From contig NZ_RHJS01000002.1 of assembly GCF_003885045.1 (NCBI RefSeq), positions 2,108,001-2,172,000 on the forward strand: a stretch of DNA of 64,000 bases, written 5' to 3'. Made by a program: the position numbers and the translations under genes. Each line of letters opens with the position of its first letter. Positions within the stretch are counted from its first letter, which is position 1. Below are positions 16,322 to 23,811 of the stretch, one piece after another. Source of the DNA: Schaedlerella arabinosiphila (GTDB lineage Bacteria; Bacillota; Clostridia; Lachnospirales; Lachnospiraceae). The notes beneath the pieces are model-generated. The model made no database searches and had not been told where the DNA came from. It worked only from the letters and a program-made list of their open reading frames with translations.

Positions 16322-17173
16322 TTATACCACAACTGTGATATGGATGTAATTTTTTTCTTCGATCATTTCCTGGGCAACCGTGATCTCCCCATCCGCTTTT
16401 TGGATCAGGGACTTAACGCGCGCAAGGCCCGCCCCCCGCCTGCCGGTTTTCGAATCCTTGGTGGTATAGCCGTTTTCAAAAAAACGTCCCAGCTCTTCGA
16501 AGGGAAGCCTCCGGTATTCATTGAGAATCTCGAATACCGCCTTGTCCTCCCGGGAATCCAGGAAGATTTTCACCCGGCCGCCCGCTTCCGATGCCGCCTC
16601 GTAGGCATTGTCCACCAGCACCCCCACGATCTCGATCAGGCTGTGCTCCGACGTTCTGGATAAAATCTGCCAGTTGCGCACCTCCGCATCGGTATCCACA
16701 TTTTCCGGCGCGCTGACGATCTTACTGTACAAAAATCCGGCCAGCACCTTGTCGCTGATCCGCAGAAGCGGCAGAAACTTGCTGGCGCTGTCCCGGCGGA
16801 TCTCCAGGATATACTGGGACTGCTTTTCCACCAGTTCCTCGTAGTTGTCCACCGTCAGATGCATATTCAGGATCGCGTTGATATGGTTGTCAAATTCATG
16901 CTGCCTGGCACGGATCTCCTTCACCAGCTCTTCCAGCGGCTGAATATAGAGACGGTACATCTTCAGTTCCTGTTCCTGGTTCCGGATCAGGTCGCTGCTC
17001 AGCTTCCAGTCCACGGCCCCCCAGATGATCCCGGTCATGACCAGGATAAACACGATGATCATTTTCACATTCAGGGTGCCGCTGAACATCAGGTCCGTCA
17101 CCAAATACAGACCGATCACGAGAGATATGGTGCACAACGTCCTGTATAAAAGCTTACTTCTGTTTTTCCCCAT
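16322..17173 (-). CDS. GHKL-type sensor histidine kinase (AgrC-like catalytic core)
   Basis: A 283-residue membrane kinase with only two membrane segments (about 10-28 and 37-53), then a coiled linker, a dimerisation region RQHEFDNHINAIL with the probable phospho-acceptor His92, an N box VLVDNAYEAA (Asn189) and a G box GRRGAGLARVKSL. This core is like AgrC/CitA-type GHKL kinases, but the five-to-seven-helix peptide sensor of AgrC is missing, so it probably senses the membrane or a partner protein. The frame is open 15 codons further, but AGGAGG seven bases before the ATG at 17173 fixes the start. The start lies inside the end of the LytTR regulator gene (20-base overlap), so the two are translationally coupled. 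Confidence 0.87.
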   Translation of the reverse strand: MGKNRSKLLYRTLCTISLVIGLYLVTDLMFSGTLNVKMIIVFILVMTGIIWGAVDWKLSSDLIRNQEQELKMYRLYIQPLEELVKEIRARQHEFDNHINAILNMHLTVDNYEELVEKQSQYILEIRRDSASKFLPLLRISDKVLAGFLYSKIVSAPENVDTDAEVRNWQILSRTSEHSLIEIVGVLVDNAYEAASEAGGRVKIFLDSREDKAVFEILNEYRRLPFEELGRFFENGYTTKDSKTGRRGAGLARVKSLIQKADGEITVAQEMIEEKNYIHITVVV

Positions 17174-17888
17174 ATAAGATCCTCCTGACTTCCGGCTTGA
17201 AGGTAACTCCGATATCAATCCATTCTGAAGATCCCTCCACCTGGATCACCTGGTTGACCAGATCATAATACTTTACGGCGCTGCGGTTCACCACAAAGGT
17301 CCTGTGGCATTGAAAAAACATCCCCTCCGGCAGTTTTTCCAGCAGCTTGTGGATGGACAGGTAGGGAACCTCGATCTGTTCGTTTTTCAATTGGAGGCAC
17401 ACCCCTCTCGGAATGGCCCGGCAGAACATGATCTCGTCGCAGAAAATCTTATAATTGACCCCGTTTCTCTTTACCATGATGGAAGGCCGCATTCCCGCAT
17501 GCAGATGGAACAGAACCTTTCTGACGATCTCCTCCACCTCCGACTGGACATAGGGCTTTACCACATATTGGTAGCAGTGCAGCCTCCGGTATGCCTCCAT
17601 CTCCAATCCGGCTACGGAGGTGATCATGACCAGAGGCGTAAACTCATACTGCCGCATGCTTCGGATCTCCTCCGCAAACCGGATGCCGGAGGTATCCCCG
17701 TCTTTTTCCGGTTCCAGATTCACGTCCAGAAAGAATAAATCAAAAGAAACGGTGCTGCCAAGCAGCAGCCTGGCTTTTGCCAGGTCTGCCGCCGCATCCA
17801 CCGTTATTTCCGCGGATATGTTCTGCAGCATTTTTTTCAATGCCGTCCGGCTGGTGTTCTCATCTTCCAGTATCAGTATTCTTGCCAT
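17154..17888 (-). CDS. LytTR-family response regulator
   Basis: A 244-residue regulator with a receiver domain (residues 1-120; MARILILEDE start, phospho-acceptor Asp55 in FFLDVN, Lys111 in VVKPY) and a LytTR DNA-binding domain (about 140-240; SIMVKRNGVNYKIFCDEIMF, FFQCHRTFVVNRSAVKYY). Members bind paired 9-bp sites and often control surface or signalling genes. The start chosen is the ATG at 17888 with GGAG upstream; a GTG at 17900 is also in frame and would overlap the SPFH stop. Its partner kinase follows with an overlap, and the SPFH gene directly precedes it, so all four genes from nfeD onward look like one operon. Confidence 0.9.
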   Translation of the reverse strand: MARILILEDENTSRTALKKMLQNISAEITVDAAADLAKARLLLGSTVSFDLFFLDVNLEPEKDGDTSGIRFAEEIRSMRQYEFTPLVMITSVAGLEMEAYRRLHCYQYVVKPYVQSEVEEIVRKVLFHLHAGMRPSIMVKRNGVNYKIFCDEIMFCRAIPRGVCLQLKNEQIEVPYLSIHKLLEKLPEGMFFQCHRTFVVNRSAVKYYDLVNQVIQVEGSSEWIDIGVTFKPEVRRILYGEKQK

Positions 17889-17896
17889 GCTAACTG

Positions 17897-18841
17897 TCAC
17901 TCCGGTTTTGCAGCGTCGATGTGGGCGACTTCTGCGATAGTCTTCGTCAGTCCCGCGATTCCCTGCAGTTCAGAGGGGATGATGATCTTCGTTGCCTGGC
18001 CGTCGGCCGCCTTCACAAATGCTTCCAGGCTCTTGAGTGTCAAAACCGCCTGGTCCGCACCCGCTGCCTTCACAAATTCGATACCTTCTGCGGTGGCCTT
18101 CTGCACCGTGCGGATTGCTTCCGCCTGACCTTCCGCCTCCCTGATCCGTTTCTGTTTCTCTGCCTCTGCCTTTAAGATCGCAGCTTCCTTGGATGCCTCT
18201 GCTTCCAGGATCACAGATTCCTTCTCACCTTCCGCAACCAGGATGGTAGACTTCTTCTCACCTTCGGCGCGTAAGATAGCTTCTCTTCGTTCACGCTCTG
18301 CCTTCATCTGCTTCTCCATGGCATCCTGGATGGCTTTCGGCGGCATGATGTTCTTCAATTCCACACGGTTGACCTTGATTCCCCATTCATCTGTCGCAAT
18401 ATCCAGGATCGTCCGCATCTTGGTATTGATGGTCTCCCTGGATGTCAGTGTCTCATCCAGCTCCAGGTCGCCGATGATGTTACGCAGGGTCGTGGCCGTC
18501 AGATTTTCGATGGCAGAGATCGGGCTTTCCACCCCGTATGCATATTTCTTCGGGTCTGTAATCTGGAAAAATACAACCGTATCAATCTGCATGGTTACGT
18601 TATCCTTTGTGATCACGGCCTGGGGATCAAAATCTACCACCTGCTCTTTCAAAGAAACCTTCTTGGCAACCTTATCCAGGATCGGCATTTTAAAATGCAG
18701 CCCCACGCTCCAGGTCTCCTTGTATCCGCCCAGACGTTCCAGAATATAGGCATACGCCTGGGGCACGATCTTGATGTTGGAAATGATGATTAAAAGGACA
18801 ATGACTAACATGATAATGACGATAACTAATCCGAGATTCAT
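17897..18841 (-). CDS. SPFH/band 7 (stomatin-like) membrane protein
   Basis: A 314-residue protein with one N-terminal membrane helix (residues 3-22), an SPFH domain (about 25-200; VPQAYAYILERLGGY, VVFFQITDPKKYAYGVE, GIKVNRVELKNIMPP) and a long Ala/Glu/Lys-rich coiled coil (200-260). Its YbbK/QmcA-like pairing with NfeD is the well-known prokaryotic operon that builds detergent-resistant membrane microdomains and handles membrane protein quality. Start is the ATG at 18841, three bases after the nfeD stop. Its TGA lies among the start codons of the LytTR regulator, tying this protein to the two-component system. Confidence 0.93.
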   Translation of the reverse strand: MNLGLVIVIIMLVIVLLIIISNIKIVPQAYAYILERLGGYKETWSVGLHFKMPILDKVAKKVSLKEQVVDFDPQAVITKDNVTMQIDTVVFFQITDPKKYAYGVESPISAIENLTATTLRNIIGDLELDETLTSRETINTKMRTILDIATDEWGIKVNRVELKNIMPPKAIQDAMEKQMKAERERREAILRAEGEKKSTILVAEGEKESVILEAEASKEAAILKAEAEKQKRIREAEGQAEAIRTVQKATAEGIEFVKAAGADQAVLTLKSLEAFVKAADGQATKIIIPSELQGIAGLTKTIAEVAHIDAAKPE

Positions 18842-18844
18842 ACT

Positions 18845-19288
18845 CTATTCCTCCTCATACTTTTTTACAATCAGCTTTACTCCTGAGATGTTGACGACCT
18901 TTGCCAGATCCCCCGGATTCAAAACCTCCCCGTCATCCTCTGTCCTGGCCGTCCAGTCCATCCCGTTCACAACCGCGGTTCCCGTCTCCTGCCGATTATT
19001 GACCGTCTCTGTTATTCTAACCACTTTTCCGATAATTCCCTCATAATTTGTCTTTTCGTGATGGGAATTTATGTATTTTACCGCAAACGGACGGGTAAAA
19101 AACAGTAATAAGAATGATACGGCCAGAAATGCGCCTGTCTGCCACCAGATATCCAGACCGGCTATATTGAAGAGCAATGCCGCCACTGCGCCTCCGGCCA
19201 GCCAGATCGACGTCAGACCGACAGTCGCGATCTCAACAACAAGAAACACGATCAACAATCCAAGCCAAATAAAAACCTCTTTCTCCAT
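18845..19288 (-). CDS. NfeD-like membrane protein
   Basis: A 147-residue protein of the short NfeD type without the protease domain. Membrane helices lie at about 6-27, 29-45 and 50-66. An OB-fold NfeD domain (about 80-145) includes GIIGKVVRITETV, NGMDWTARTEDDGEVLNPGD and the final VKLIVKK. It is the usual partner of SPFH proteins and is the first gene of the operon. The start is the ATG after AAGGAGGGCGC. The 296-bp gap upstream holds repeat copy C. Confidence 0.9.
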   Translation of the reverse strand: MEKEVFIWLGLLIVFLVVEIATVGLTSIWLAGGAVAALLFNIAGLDIWWQTGAFLAVSFLLLFFTRPFAVKYINSHHEKTNYEGIIGKVVRITETVNNRQETGTAVVNGMDWTARTEDDGEVLNPGDLAKVVNISGVKLIVKKYEEE

Positions 19289-19455
19289 GCGCCCTCCTTC
19301 TTTCTGTATAGTTTCATCTGGTGTACTGTAATGAATGTGATCCGTTCATTACTTCCTGATGTTGATTCTATCTTAAACCGCTTACTCGGATTATACAATA
19401 CCTTTTGCGTGAATGCAGTGTTTTTATGTCTCAATGCATTATTATCTAACCGACC

Positions 19456-19588
19456 GTTCATAGTAACGACATCCAGCTCTTTGAAAGCCGTCTGACGGCG
19501 AAGCACCAGCGCTGCTTGTTTAGGATGGATCAAAACGGGGCAGATTCCCGCCCTATCACTGTACAGCCCCTCAATGGGTTACTGTCAG
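19456..19588. repeat. Structured intergenic repeat, copy C (diverged)
   Basis: The stretch GTAACGACATCCAGC, TTGAAAGCCGTCTGACGGCGA and CCCGCCCTATCACTG follows copy A (12250-12312) in order with substitutions and an insertion. The right end carries GGTTACTGTCA and runs into the stop codon of the next gene. It fills the gap between the nfeD start and the DUF4130 gene. Confidence 0.7.
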
Positions 19589-20364
19589 CGTGCTTCTCTT
19601 ATGGGAAGAAATTCCGTCATATCCTGCCGGAAATGGAGCGGCAGATGGGTTCTCTGGCAGATCGGGTTCTTCCGTTCTTTTATGGCTATGGACTGGAAAA
19701 AGCCCTGCCACAGCCTCTCAAACTCCGTCTCCGCCATGGAAATCTTCTCCGCTTCTTCCTGGTTAAGGCACTCGCCGCTTACTAAAGCCCACCGGCATCT
19801 CATAGGATGTACAAGGAACTCCCGGTAGGTTTTGTCATAGATCATCCAGTTTTCCAGAGGGAAGCGATCCGCGAAATGATCTGCAATACATGTCAGCACC
19901 CGGTTCTTTGGGGTGATTTCTGAAAAGAGGACTCCGTTCTCCAACTCCCGGAACCGGATAAACTCCATAAACTGATGCGCCTCGTTGGCCACTTTCCTGC
20001 TCAGTTCGAACACGCAGGCCACATCCGGATCGGACAAATGCTCCATGATCCGCTTGCTGTTGCCCACCGTCCGCGCAGTCTGCATCACATGGAATACGGC
20101 TTCTGCCTTTTTCGGATGGGCGGACAAAAGTGCGTGGTATATGTCCCAATACGTATTATATCCCAGATGGTTCTGGATCAGCTTCTCCACGGCCGCCGCC
20201 TTGCGCTCCTCCTCCGTCACTTCCGCGTATTCACAGAATAGCTGTGTATCCATCATTCCCCGCAGCTCGATCCCCGCCTCCCGATCCCGGCTTTCTTTCC
20301 ACGCGTCATAAATGGCAGAAAATATCCCGGTGATCGTGTCGCTGCAGATATAGACTTTTTTCAT
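19585..20364 (-). CDS. TIGR03915/DUF4130 probable DNA metabolism protein
   Basis: A 259-residue protein beginning MKKVYICSDTITGIFSAIYDAW, typical of the family first described as always paired with a radical-SAM protein (TIGR03916) and sometimes fused to a uracil-DNA glycosylase-like domain. Other conserved-looking parts are FMEFIRFRELENGVLFSEI, ADHFADRFP, WMIYDKTYREFLVH and the C-terminal WQGFFQSIAIKERKNP / QRTHLPLHFRQDMTEF. Catalytic chemistry is not known; a repair role is inferred from the pairing. Its radical-SAM partner is at 21427-22737 on the same strand, but about 1.06 kb away instead of adjacent, because an abiE-like block lies between. GGAGG precedes the ATG at 20364. Confidence 0.88.
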   Translation of the reverse strand: MKKVYICSDTITGIFSAIYDAWKESRDREAGIELRGMMDTQLFCEYAEVTEEERKAAAVEKLIQNHLGYNTYWDIYHALLSAHPKKAEAVFHVMQTARTVGNSKRIMEHLSDPDVACVFELSRKVANEAHQFMEFIRFRELENGVLFSEITPKNRVLTCIADHFADRFPLENWMIYDKTYREFLVHPMRCRWALVSGECLNQEEAEKISMAETEFERLWQGFFQSIAIKERKNPICQRTHLPLHFRQDMTEFLPIREAR

Positions 20365-20409
20365 GCTGAATCCACCTCCATCTCATTTATTCACCAAAGC
20401 AAATTATAT

Positions 20410-20661
20410 TCAAGCAAATTTTAGCGATGCTAAAAATGATAGGGAATAACGTATAAAATCAATATCCAAATCCTGTGTAGCACGGCGGACATTCCCTGTT
20501 TTGCTTCGCATGACAACGCCCCCCTTTATTGTAACATTTCTATTTAGAGGGCCTGAGGCTAATGCCCGAAGCACCAAATCCTGACAGATTTTCGCACTTG
20601 CATTTGCCGCGCTGTAACCATTTGCCTGTTCTTGCTCTATTAATTCCAGAATATTGATCAT
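20410..20661 (-). pseudogene. Truncated AbiEii-like nucleotidyltransferase toxin
   Basis: Only 83 residues are left of a family normally about 250-300 long. The N-terminus and the nucleotidyltransferase core start are present: KGGVVM and the metal-binding D-x-D in QDLDIDFIR. The sequence then breaks off after RYSLS and ends in a short unrelated-looking tail. The third acidic residue and the whole C-terminal domain are absent, so it should be inactive. The stop lies 45 bp before the DUF4130 gene, so the break coincides with the junction to host sequence. The ATG overlaps the antitoxin stop as TAATG, showing an original two-gene operon. Base composition is AT-rich compared with both flanks. Confidence 0.75.
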
Positions 20662-21203
20662 TATAGTACCTCCAGTTGTAATGTTTCCATTATCATGTTT
20701 GTCTTTGGAAGAATATATGCATATTCCTGAATTGCCTGAATATCCAATGTATCAATCTGATTTCTGTAGCTGCCAATAATCTCTTTATAATAATCAAAGG
20801 GCAGCTTATTTTTACTGCGTATCAATTCTACAAACATTCGTTCTTTATTATAAATAGAAATCTTTGTACCGTTGTAAGGCATTTCAATCTTACCGAGTTC
20901 AACTTCCAAGCTGTTCTCGAAAATCTGTCTTACCCTTAAATCCCTGATTTTTGCTGCTCCTCTAGGGGTCTGCAAATAATAATACTCTGGAATTACATCT
21001 GTCATTCCATGATAATAAAATGCACTGTTTAATGTAATAATTGCTTTTGAATATTTCCATGAAATAATTTCCAATTCAGCTACATATTTTTCATCAGAAT
21101 AGACTCCCTTTTCTCTTCTATATAGATTTCCATCTGCAATTGCTTTTTTTATCTGATAGTCAGAACCAAGTTTTAACTTACATTCTTCATAAGAATAGAG
21201 CAT
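20661..21203 (-). CDS. AbiEi-like antitoxin (type IV toxin-antitoxin)
   Basis: A 180-residue protein with an N-terminal winged-helix-like part (YSYEECKLKLGSDYQIKKAI; GNLYRREKGVYSDEKYV), a middle TLNSAFYYHGMTDVIPEYYY and a C-terminal part with YNKERMFVELIR and KLPFDYYKEIIGSYR. This order is typical of AbiEi/transcriptional-regulator-like antitoxins that repress their own operon and neutralise the AbiEii nucleotidyltransferase. The ATG at 21203 has GAAGGATG seven bases upstream; a GTG five codons earlier is also open. The gene is intact while its toxin is truncated. A strong promoter lies at 21261-21288. Composition is AT-rich. Confidence 0.82.
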   Translation of the reverse strand: MLYSYEECKLKLGSDYQIKKAIADGNLYRREKGVYSDEKYVAELEIISWKYSKAIITLNSAFYYHGMTDVIPEYYYLQTPRGAAKIRDLRVRQIFENSLEVELGKIEMPYNGTKISIYNKERMFVELIRSKNKLPFDYYKEIIGSYRNQIDTLDIQAIQEYAYILPKTNMIMETLQLEVL

Positions 21204-21260
21204 AAAATCATCCTTCACTAAATATCTGTATATTTTTAATTTTTACAGACTTTTAGTTTA

Positions 21261-21288
21261 ATTATATAACTTAAAATGATTTTGTCAA
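21261..21288 (-). promoter_or_regulatory. Promoter of the abiE-like block
   Basis: On minus, TTGACA (21288-21283), 16-bp spacer, TATAAT (21266-21261), 58 bases before the antitoxin ATG. Both hexamers are consensus. Read-through could now drive the DUF4130 gene downstream. Confidence 0.8.
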
Positions 21289-21426
21289 GAACAAAGGACG
21301 AGATAAAATATCGCTTTGTTACTATTCACAGTCATTTCACTCACATGCGCAAAAACAGCCAGCAAAGCTGTCTGCCGATGCTACTGCAGTTCACAGTCTA
21401 ATGCACGCAAACTATAATTCATACTT

Positions 21427-22737
21427 CTATGCCTGCAGAATCTGCACTGCCCCGCTGTCCGTATAATTCACATCATCAAACAAGGACAGCTGCCTGTAAG
21501 TGATGCCGGACACCGTATCCGGCAGCCGTTCCTTCGTATTGAGCAAATTTCTGGTGATATAGTCCTCATCCAGCTTGGTACGGTACATCATCTTCCCGCT
21601 GCAGGTCAGAAAATACAGCGCCCGCTTTAAGACCACACCCATGTTCTTCAGATCCTCGAACTTAAGGTTCCCCATCTGCCTTGCCTTCACAATCCGCATG
21701 GCAGACTTGACGCCGATGCCCGGAACCCGAAGGAGCATATTGTAATCCGCCCGGTTCACTTCCACCGGAAACTGTTCCAGGTGCTTCAATGCCCAATTGC
21801 ACTTGGGGTCCAGAAAGATATTGAAATTCGGGTGCTCCTCGTCCAGCAGCTCCTTCGCCTCGAAGCGGTAAAATCGCAGCAGCCAGTCTGCCTGGTACAG
21901 CCGGTGCTCCCGCAGAAGCGGCGGCCCCTCCCCGGTCCTGGCAGGCAGGGCCGAATCCTCATTGACAGCCACAAAGGCAGAGTAAAACACTCTTCTCAGT
22001 CCGAACTTCTGATACAATGACTCGGCCACATTGAGAATCTGGTAGTCCGTTTCCGGAGTCGCCCCGATGATCATCTGGGTGCTCTGCCCTGCTGGCACAA
22101 ATCGGGGCGCGTTCTTATACAGGACAATCTCCTGCTTATTCTCCTGCATACGGTTCTGCACCATGCGCATCGGCGCCAGGATGTTCTTCCGGCTCTTATG
22201 GGGCGCCAGAAGACGCAGCCCCTCCGCGGTGGGAAGCTCTAAGTTCACGCTCATCCGATCCGCCAGAAATCCCACCCTCTCAAGCAGCTGTGCATCCGTC
22301 CCCGGAATCGCCTTCACATGGATATATCCTTGAAAATTGCATACATTCCGCAATCTGTACAAGGTCGCATAGATCAACTCCATCGTATAATTCGGACTCT
22401 TCAGAATCCCCGAGCTTAAAAACAGGCCCTCAATATAATTCCTCCGATAGAATTCCATCGTCAGAGTACAGACCTCCTCCGGTGTAAAAGAAGTCCTGAC
22501 CACATCATTGGATGAACGGTTGATGCAATACTTGCAGTCATAAATACACTCATTGGTAAATAAGATCTTCAGCAGACAGATACATCTGCCGTCCGAAGAA
22601 AAACTGTGGCAGAGCCCCGCCGCCCGGCAGTTCCCCATGCCCGTCCCATCCCCCTTGCGGTCCACCCCGCTGGACGTACAGGCCACATCATACTTCGCTG
22701 CATCCGATAAAATCTGCAGCTTATCATACACGGACAT
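21427..22737 (-). CDS. Radical-SAM putative DNA modification/repair protein (TIGR03916 type)
   Basis: A 436-residue radical-SAM protein. The [4Fe-4S] motif C-x3-C-x2-C is Cys64, Cys68, Cys71 in NECIYDCKYCINR, preceded by further cysteines (20, 37, 43, 52, 54). A helix-hairpin-helix (LLRVPGIGVKSAMRIV, about 334-350) near the C-terminus indicates DNA binding, as in DNA glycosylases. The start MSVYDKLQILSDAAKYDVAC fits the family; the frame is open to a TTG at 22809, but that would put the promoter inside the coding region. The family is always paired with TIGR03915 or its glycosylase-fused form, hence the predicted repair role; the reaction is unknown. Two LexA-like boxes flank its promoter. 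The partner gene is displaced by an abiE insertion. Confidence 0.9.
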   Translation of the reverse strand: MSVYDKLQILSDAAKYDVACTSSGVDRKGDGTGMGNCRAAGLCHSFSSDGRCICLLKILFTNECIYDCKYCINRSSNDVVRTSFTPEEVCTLTMEFYRRNYIEGLFLSSGILKSPNYTMELIYATLYRLRNVCNFQGYIHVKAIPGTDAQLLERVGFLADRMSVNLELPTAEGLRLLAPHKSRKNILAPMRMVQNRMQENKQEIVLYKNAPRFVPAGQSTQMIIGATPETDYQILNVAESLYQKFGLRRVFYSAFVAVNEDSALPARTGEGPPLLREHRLYQADWLLRFYRFEAKELLDEEHPNFNIFLDPKCNWALKHLEQFPVEVNRADYNMLLRVPGIGVKSAMRIVKARQMGNLKFEDLKNMGVVLKRALYFLTCSGKMMYRTKLDEDYITRNLLNTKERLPDTVSGITYRQLSLFDDVNYTDSGAVQILQA

Positions 22738-22808
22738 CTGAACCTGAATCTTCTCCAACAACTTCCTCACACCTTCTCTTCCGACAGAACTTCCATCACT
22801 CAAACCCA

Positions 22809-22820
22809 AAACGTTTGTTC
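22809..22820 (-). promoter_or_regulatory. LexA-like box 1
   Basis: GAAC-AAAC-GTTT on minus fits the Firmicutes LexA/DinR pattern GAAC-N4-GTTY. It starts seven bases downstream of the -10 box of the radical-SAM promoter, where a bound repressor would block initiation. Confidence 0.7.
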
Positions 22821-22826
22821 TTTTTT

Positions 22827-22855
22827 ATAATAACACAACCCTCTGACGATTGCAA
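22827..22855 (-). promoter_or_regulatory. Radical-SAM gene promoter
   Basis: On minus, TTGCAA (22855-22850), 17-bp spacer, TATTAT (22832-22827), about 90 bases upstream of the chosen ATG. Flanked by the two LexA-like boxes. Confidence 0.7.
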
Positions 22856-22865
22856 GCATTTTTTC

Positions 22866-22877
22866 GAACTTACGTTC
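22866..22877 (-). promoter_or_regulatory. LexA-like box 2
   Basis: GAAC-GTAA-GTTC on minus, a perfect GAAC/GTTC dyad preceding the -35 box by ten bases. Plus-strand reading is CGAACTTACGTTC, close to the B. subtilis DinR consensus. Confidence 0.7.
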
Positions 22878-22912
22878 TTTATTTCTGCCGCCCAGAGGGC
22901 CGGGGAACTCAT

Positions 22913-23015
22913 GCCTGTATGGAAGACAAGCATTGCGGAAATGTACATACAGGCTATGGAATCCCTCTGTTACTGTGAGCACCCGGCCAGGGGGTGAACA
23001 GTAACAGAGGGATTC
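22913..23015. repeat. Two strong hairpins, possible repeat-family copy
   Basis: GCCTGTATG (22913-22921) pairs with CATACAGGC (22946-22954). A perfect 18-bp inverted repeat follows (22959-22976 with 22998-23015), extended inside by CACCC/GGGTG. The second hairpin carries GTTACTGT/ACAGTAAC, the same ends seen in copies A and B of the intergenic repeat. It sits at the border between the radical-SAM leader and the AT-rich accessory block. No T run follows, so it is not a typical terminator. The rest of the 460-bp gap holds the promoters on either side. Confidence 0.75.
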
Positions 23016-23044
23016 CTATTTCTTCCTATTTCCGTGTTTTTAGT

Positions 23045-23073
23045 TCGACAAAATACAGGAAATATGTTATACT
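23045..23073 (+). promoter_or_regulatory. Promoter of the DUF3267 gene
   Basis: TCGACA (23045-23050), 17-bp spacer, TATACT (23068-23073) on plus, about 125 bases before the ATG. Confidence 0.55.
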
Positions 23074-23197
23074 TGTATCTGCTGAATCATAATAACGGCA
23101 AGGAAAGGCGGCAGCCATTGTCAAAAAATAACTATTCTTTTTTTGGGAAATGGATCTACCAAAAACGATAAGTTAATATTTGAGGAGGGTGATTCCA

Positions 23198-23785
23198 ATG
23201 GATAATCATAGTGAAACTTTTGAAAAAATAAAAGCACAATTACATGAACAGGGTTATCGTGAAAAAGATGTTACAATTACTTCCGGAAAGGCAATGATTT
23301 TAGGTGTTTTGTATGCACTTCCATTTGTAATAGTTTTTGGCTTGCTGTATCGCTTTTTGCTAATTAAAAGAGCACATTTGTTAGATGTAAGCGGTCTTTC
23401 ATTTTATATCCTATTTATAGCGATTATTGCAATTTCAGTTGTTATACATGAATTATTACATGGTGTAGGTTGGGCGGTTGCAAGCGGAAAAGGCTGGAAT
23501 GTGGTTCGCTTTAATATGAACGCAATGATGCCAAGCTGTGCCTGCAAAGTGGCATTGGAAAAGAAAGCCTATTTATTTGGCGTTTTAACTCCTTTTGCAG
23601 TATTAGGTTTTGGCAGCGTATGTTTTATTTTTATATATCCGGGTACAGTGTCTTTCCTTACTATGGTTGTTAATTTTGTTTCCGCAGGAGCTGATTTAAT
23701 GATTGCATGTAATGTGTTAAAGGAGAGGGATGTCCTGATTGCAGACCACCCGAAAGAAGCTGGTTATATTGCATTTTATAGATAA
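23198..23785 (+). CDS. DUF3267 membrane metalloprotease-like protein
   Basis: A 195-residue integral membrane protein with helices at about 30-52, 68-90, 125-145 and 150-172. The second helix ends in HELLH (84-88), an HExxH zinc motif followed by G-V-G-W, as in DUF3267 and site-2 protease-like (M50) proteins. A C-terminal N-x-x-SAGADLMIA segment may supply the third ligand, typical of intramembrane metalloproteases. AGGAGGG precedes the ATG at 23198. Codon use is AT-rich relative to the core genome. It converges with the MerR/ABC operon and is single. Substrate unknown; some family members are annotated only as membrane proteins. Confidence 0.82.
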   Translation: MDNHSETFEKIKAQLHEQGYREKDVTITSGKAMILGVLYALPFVIVFGLLYRFLLIKRAHLLDVSGLSFYILFIAIIAISVVIHELLHGVGWAVASGKGWNVVRFNMNAMMPSCACKVALEKKAYLFGVLTPFAVLGFGSVCFIFIYPGTVSFLTMVVNFVSAGADLMIACNVLKERDVLIADHPKEAGYIAFYR

Positions 23786-23811
23786 ATTTGCTCAAAATGT
23801 CCCTCTCCAAA

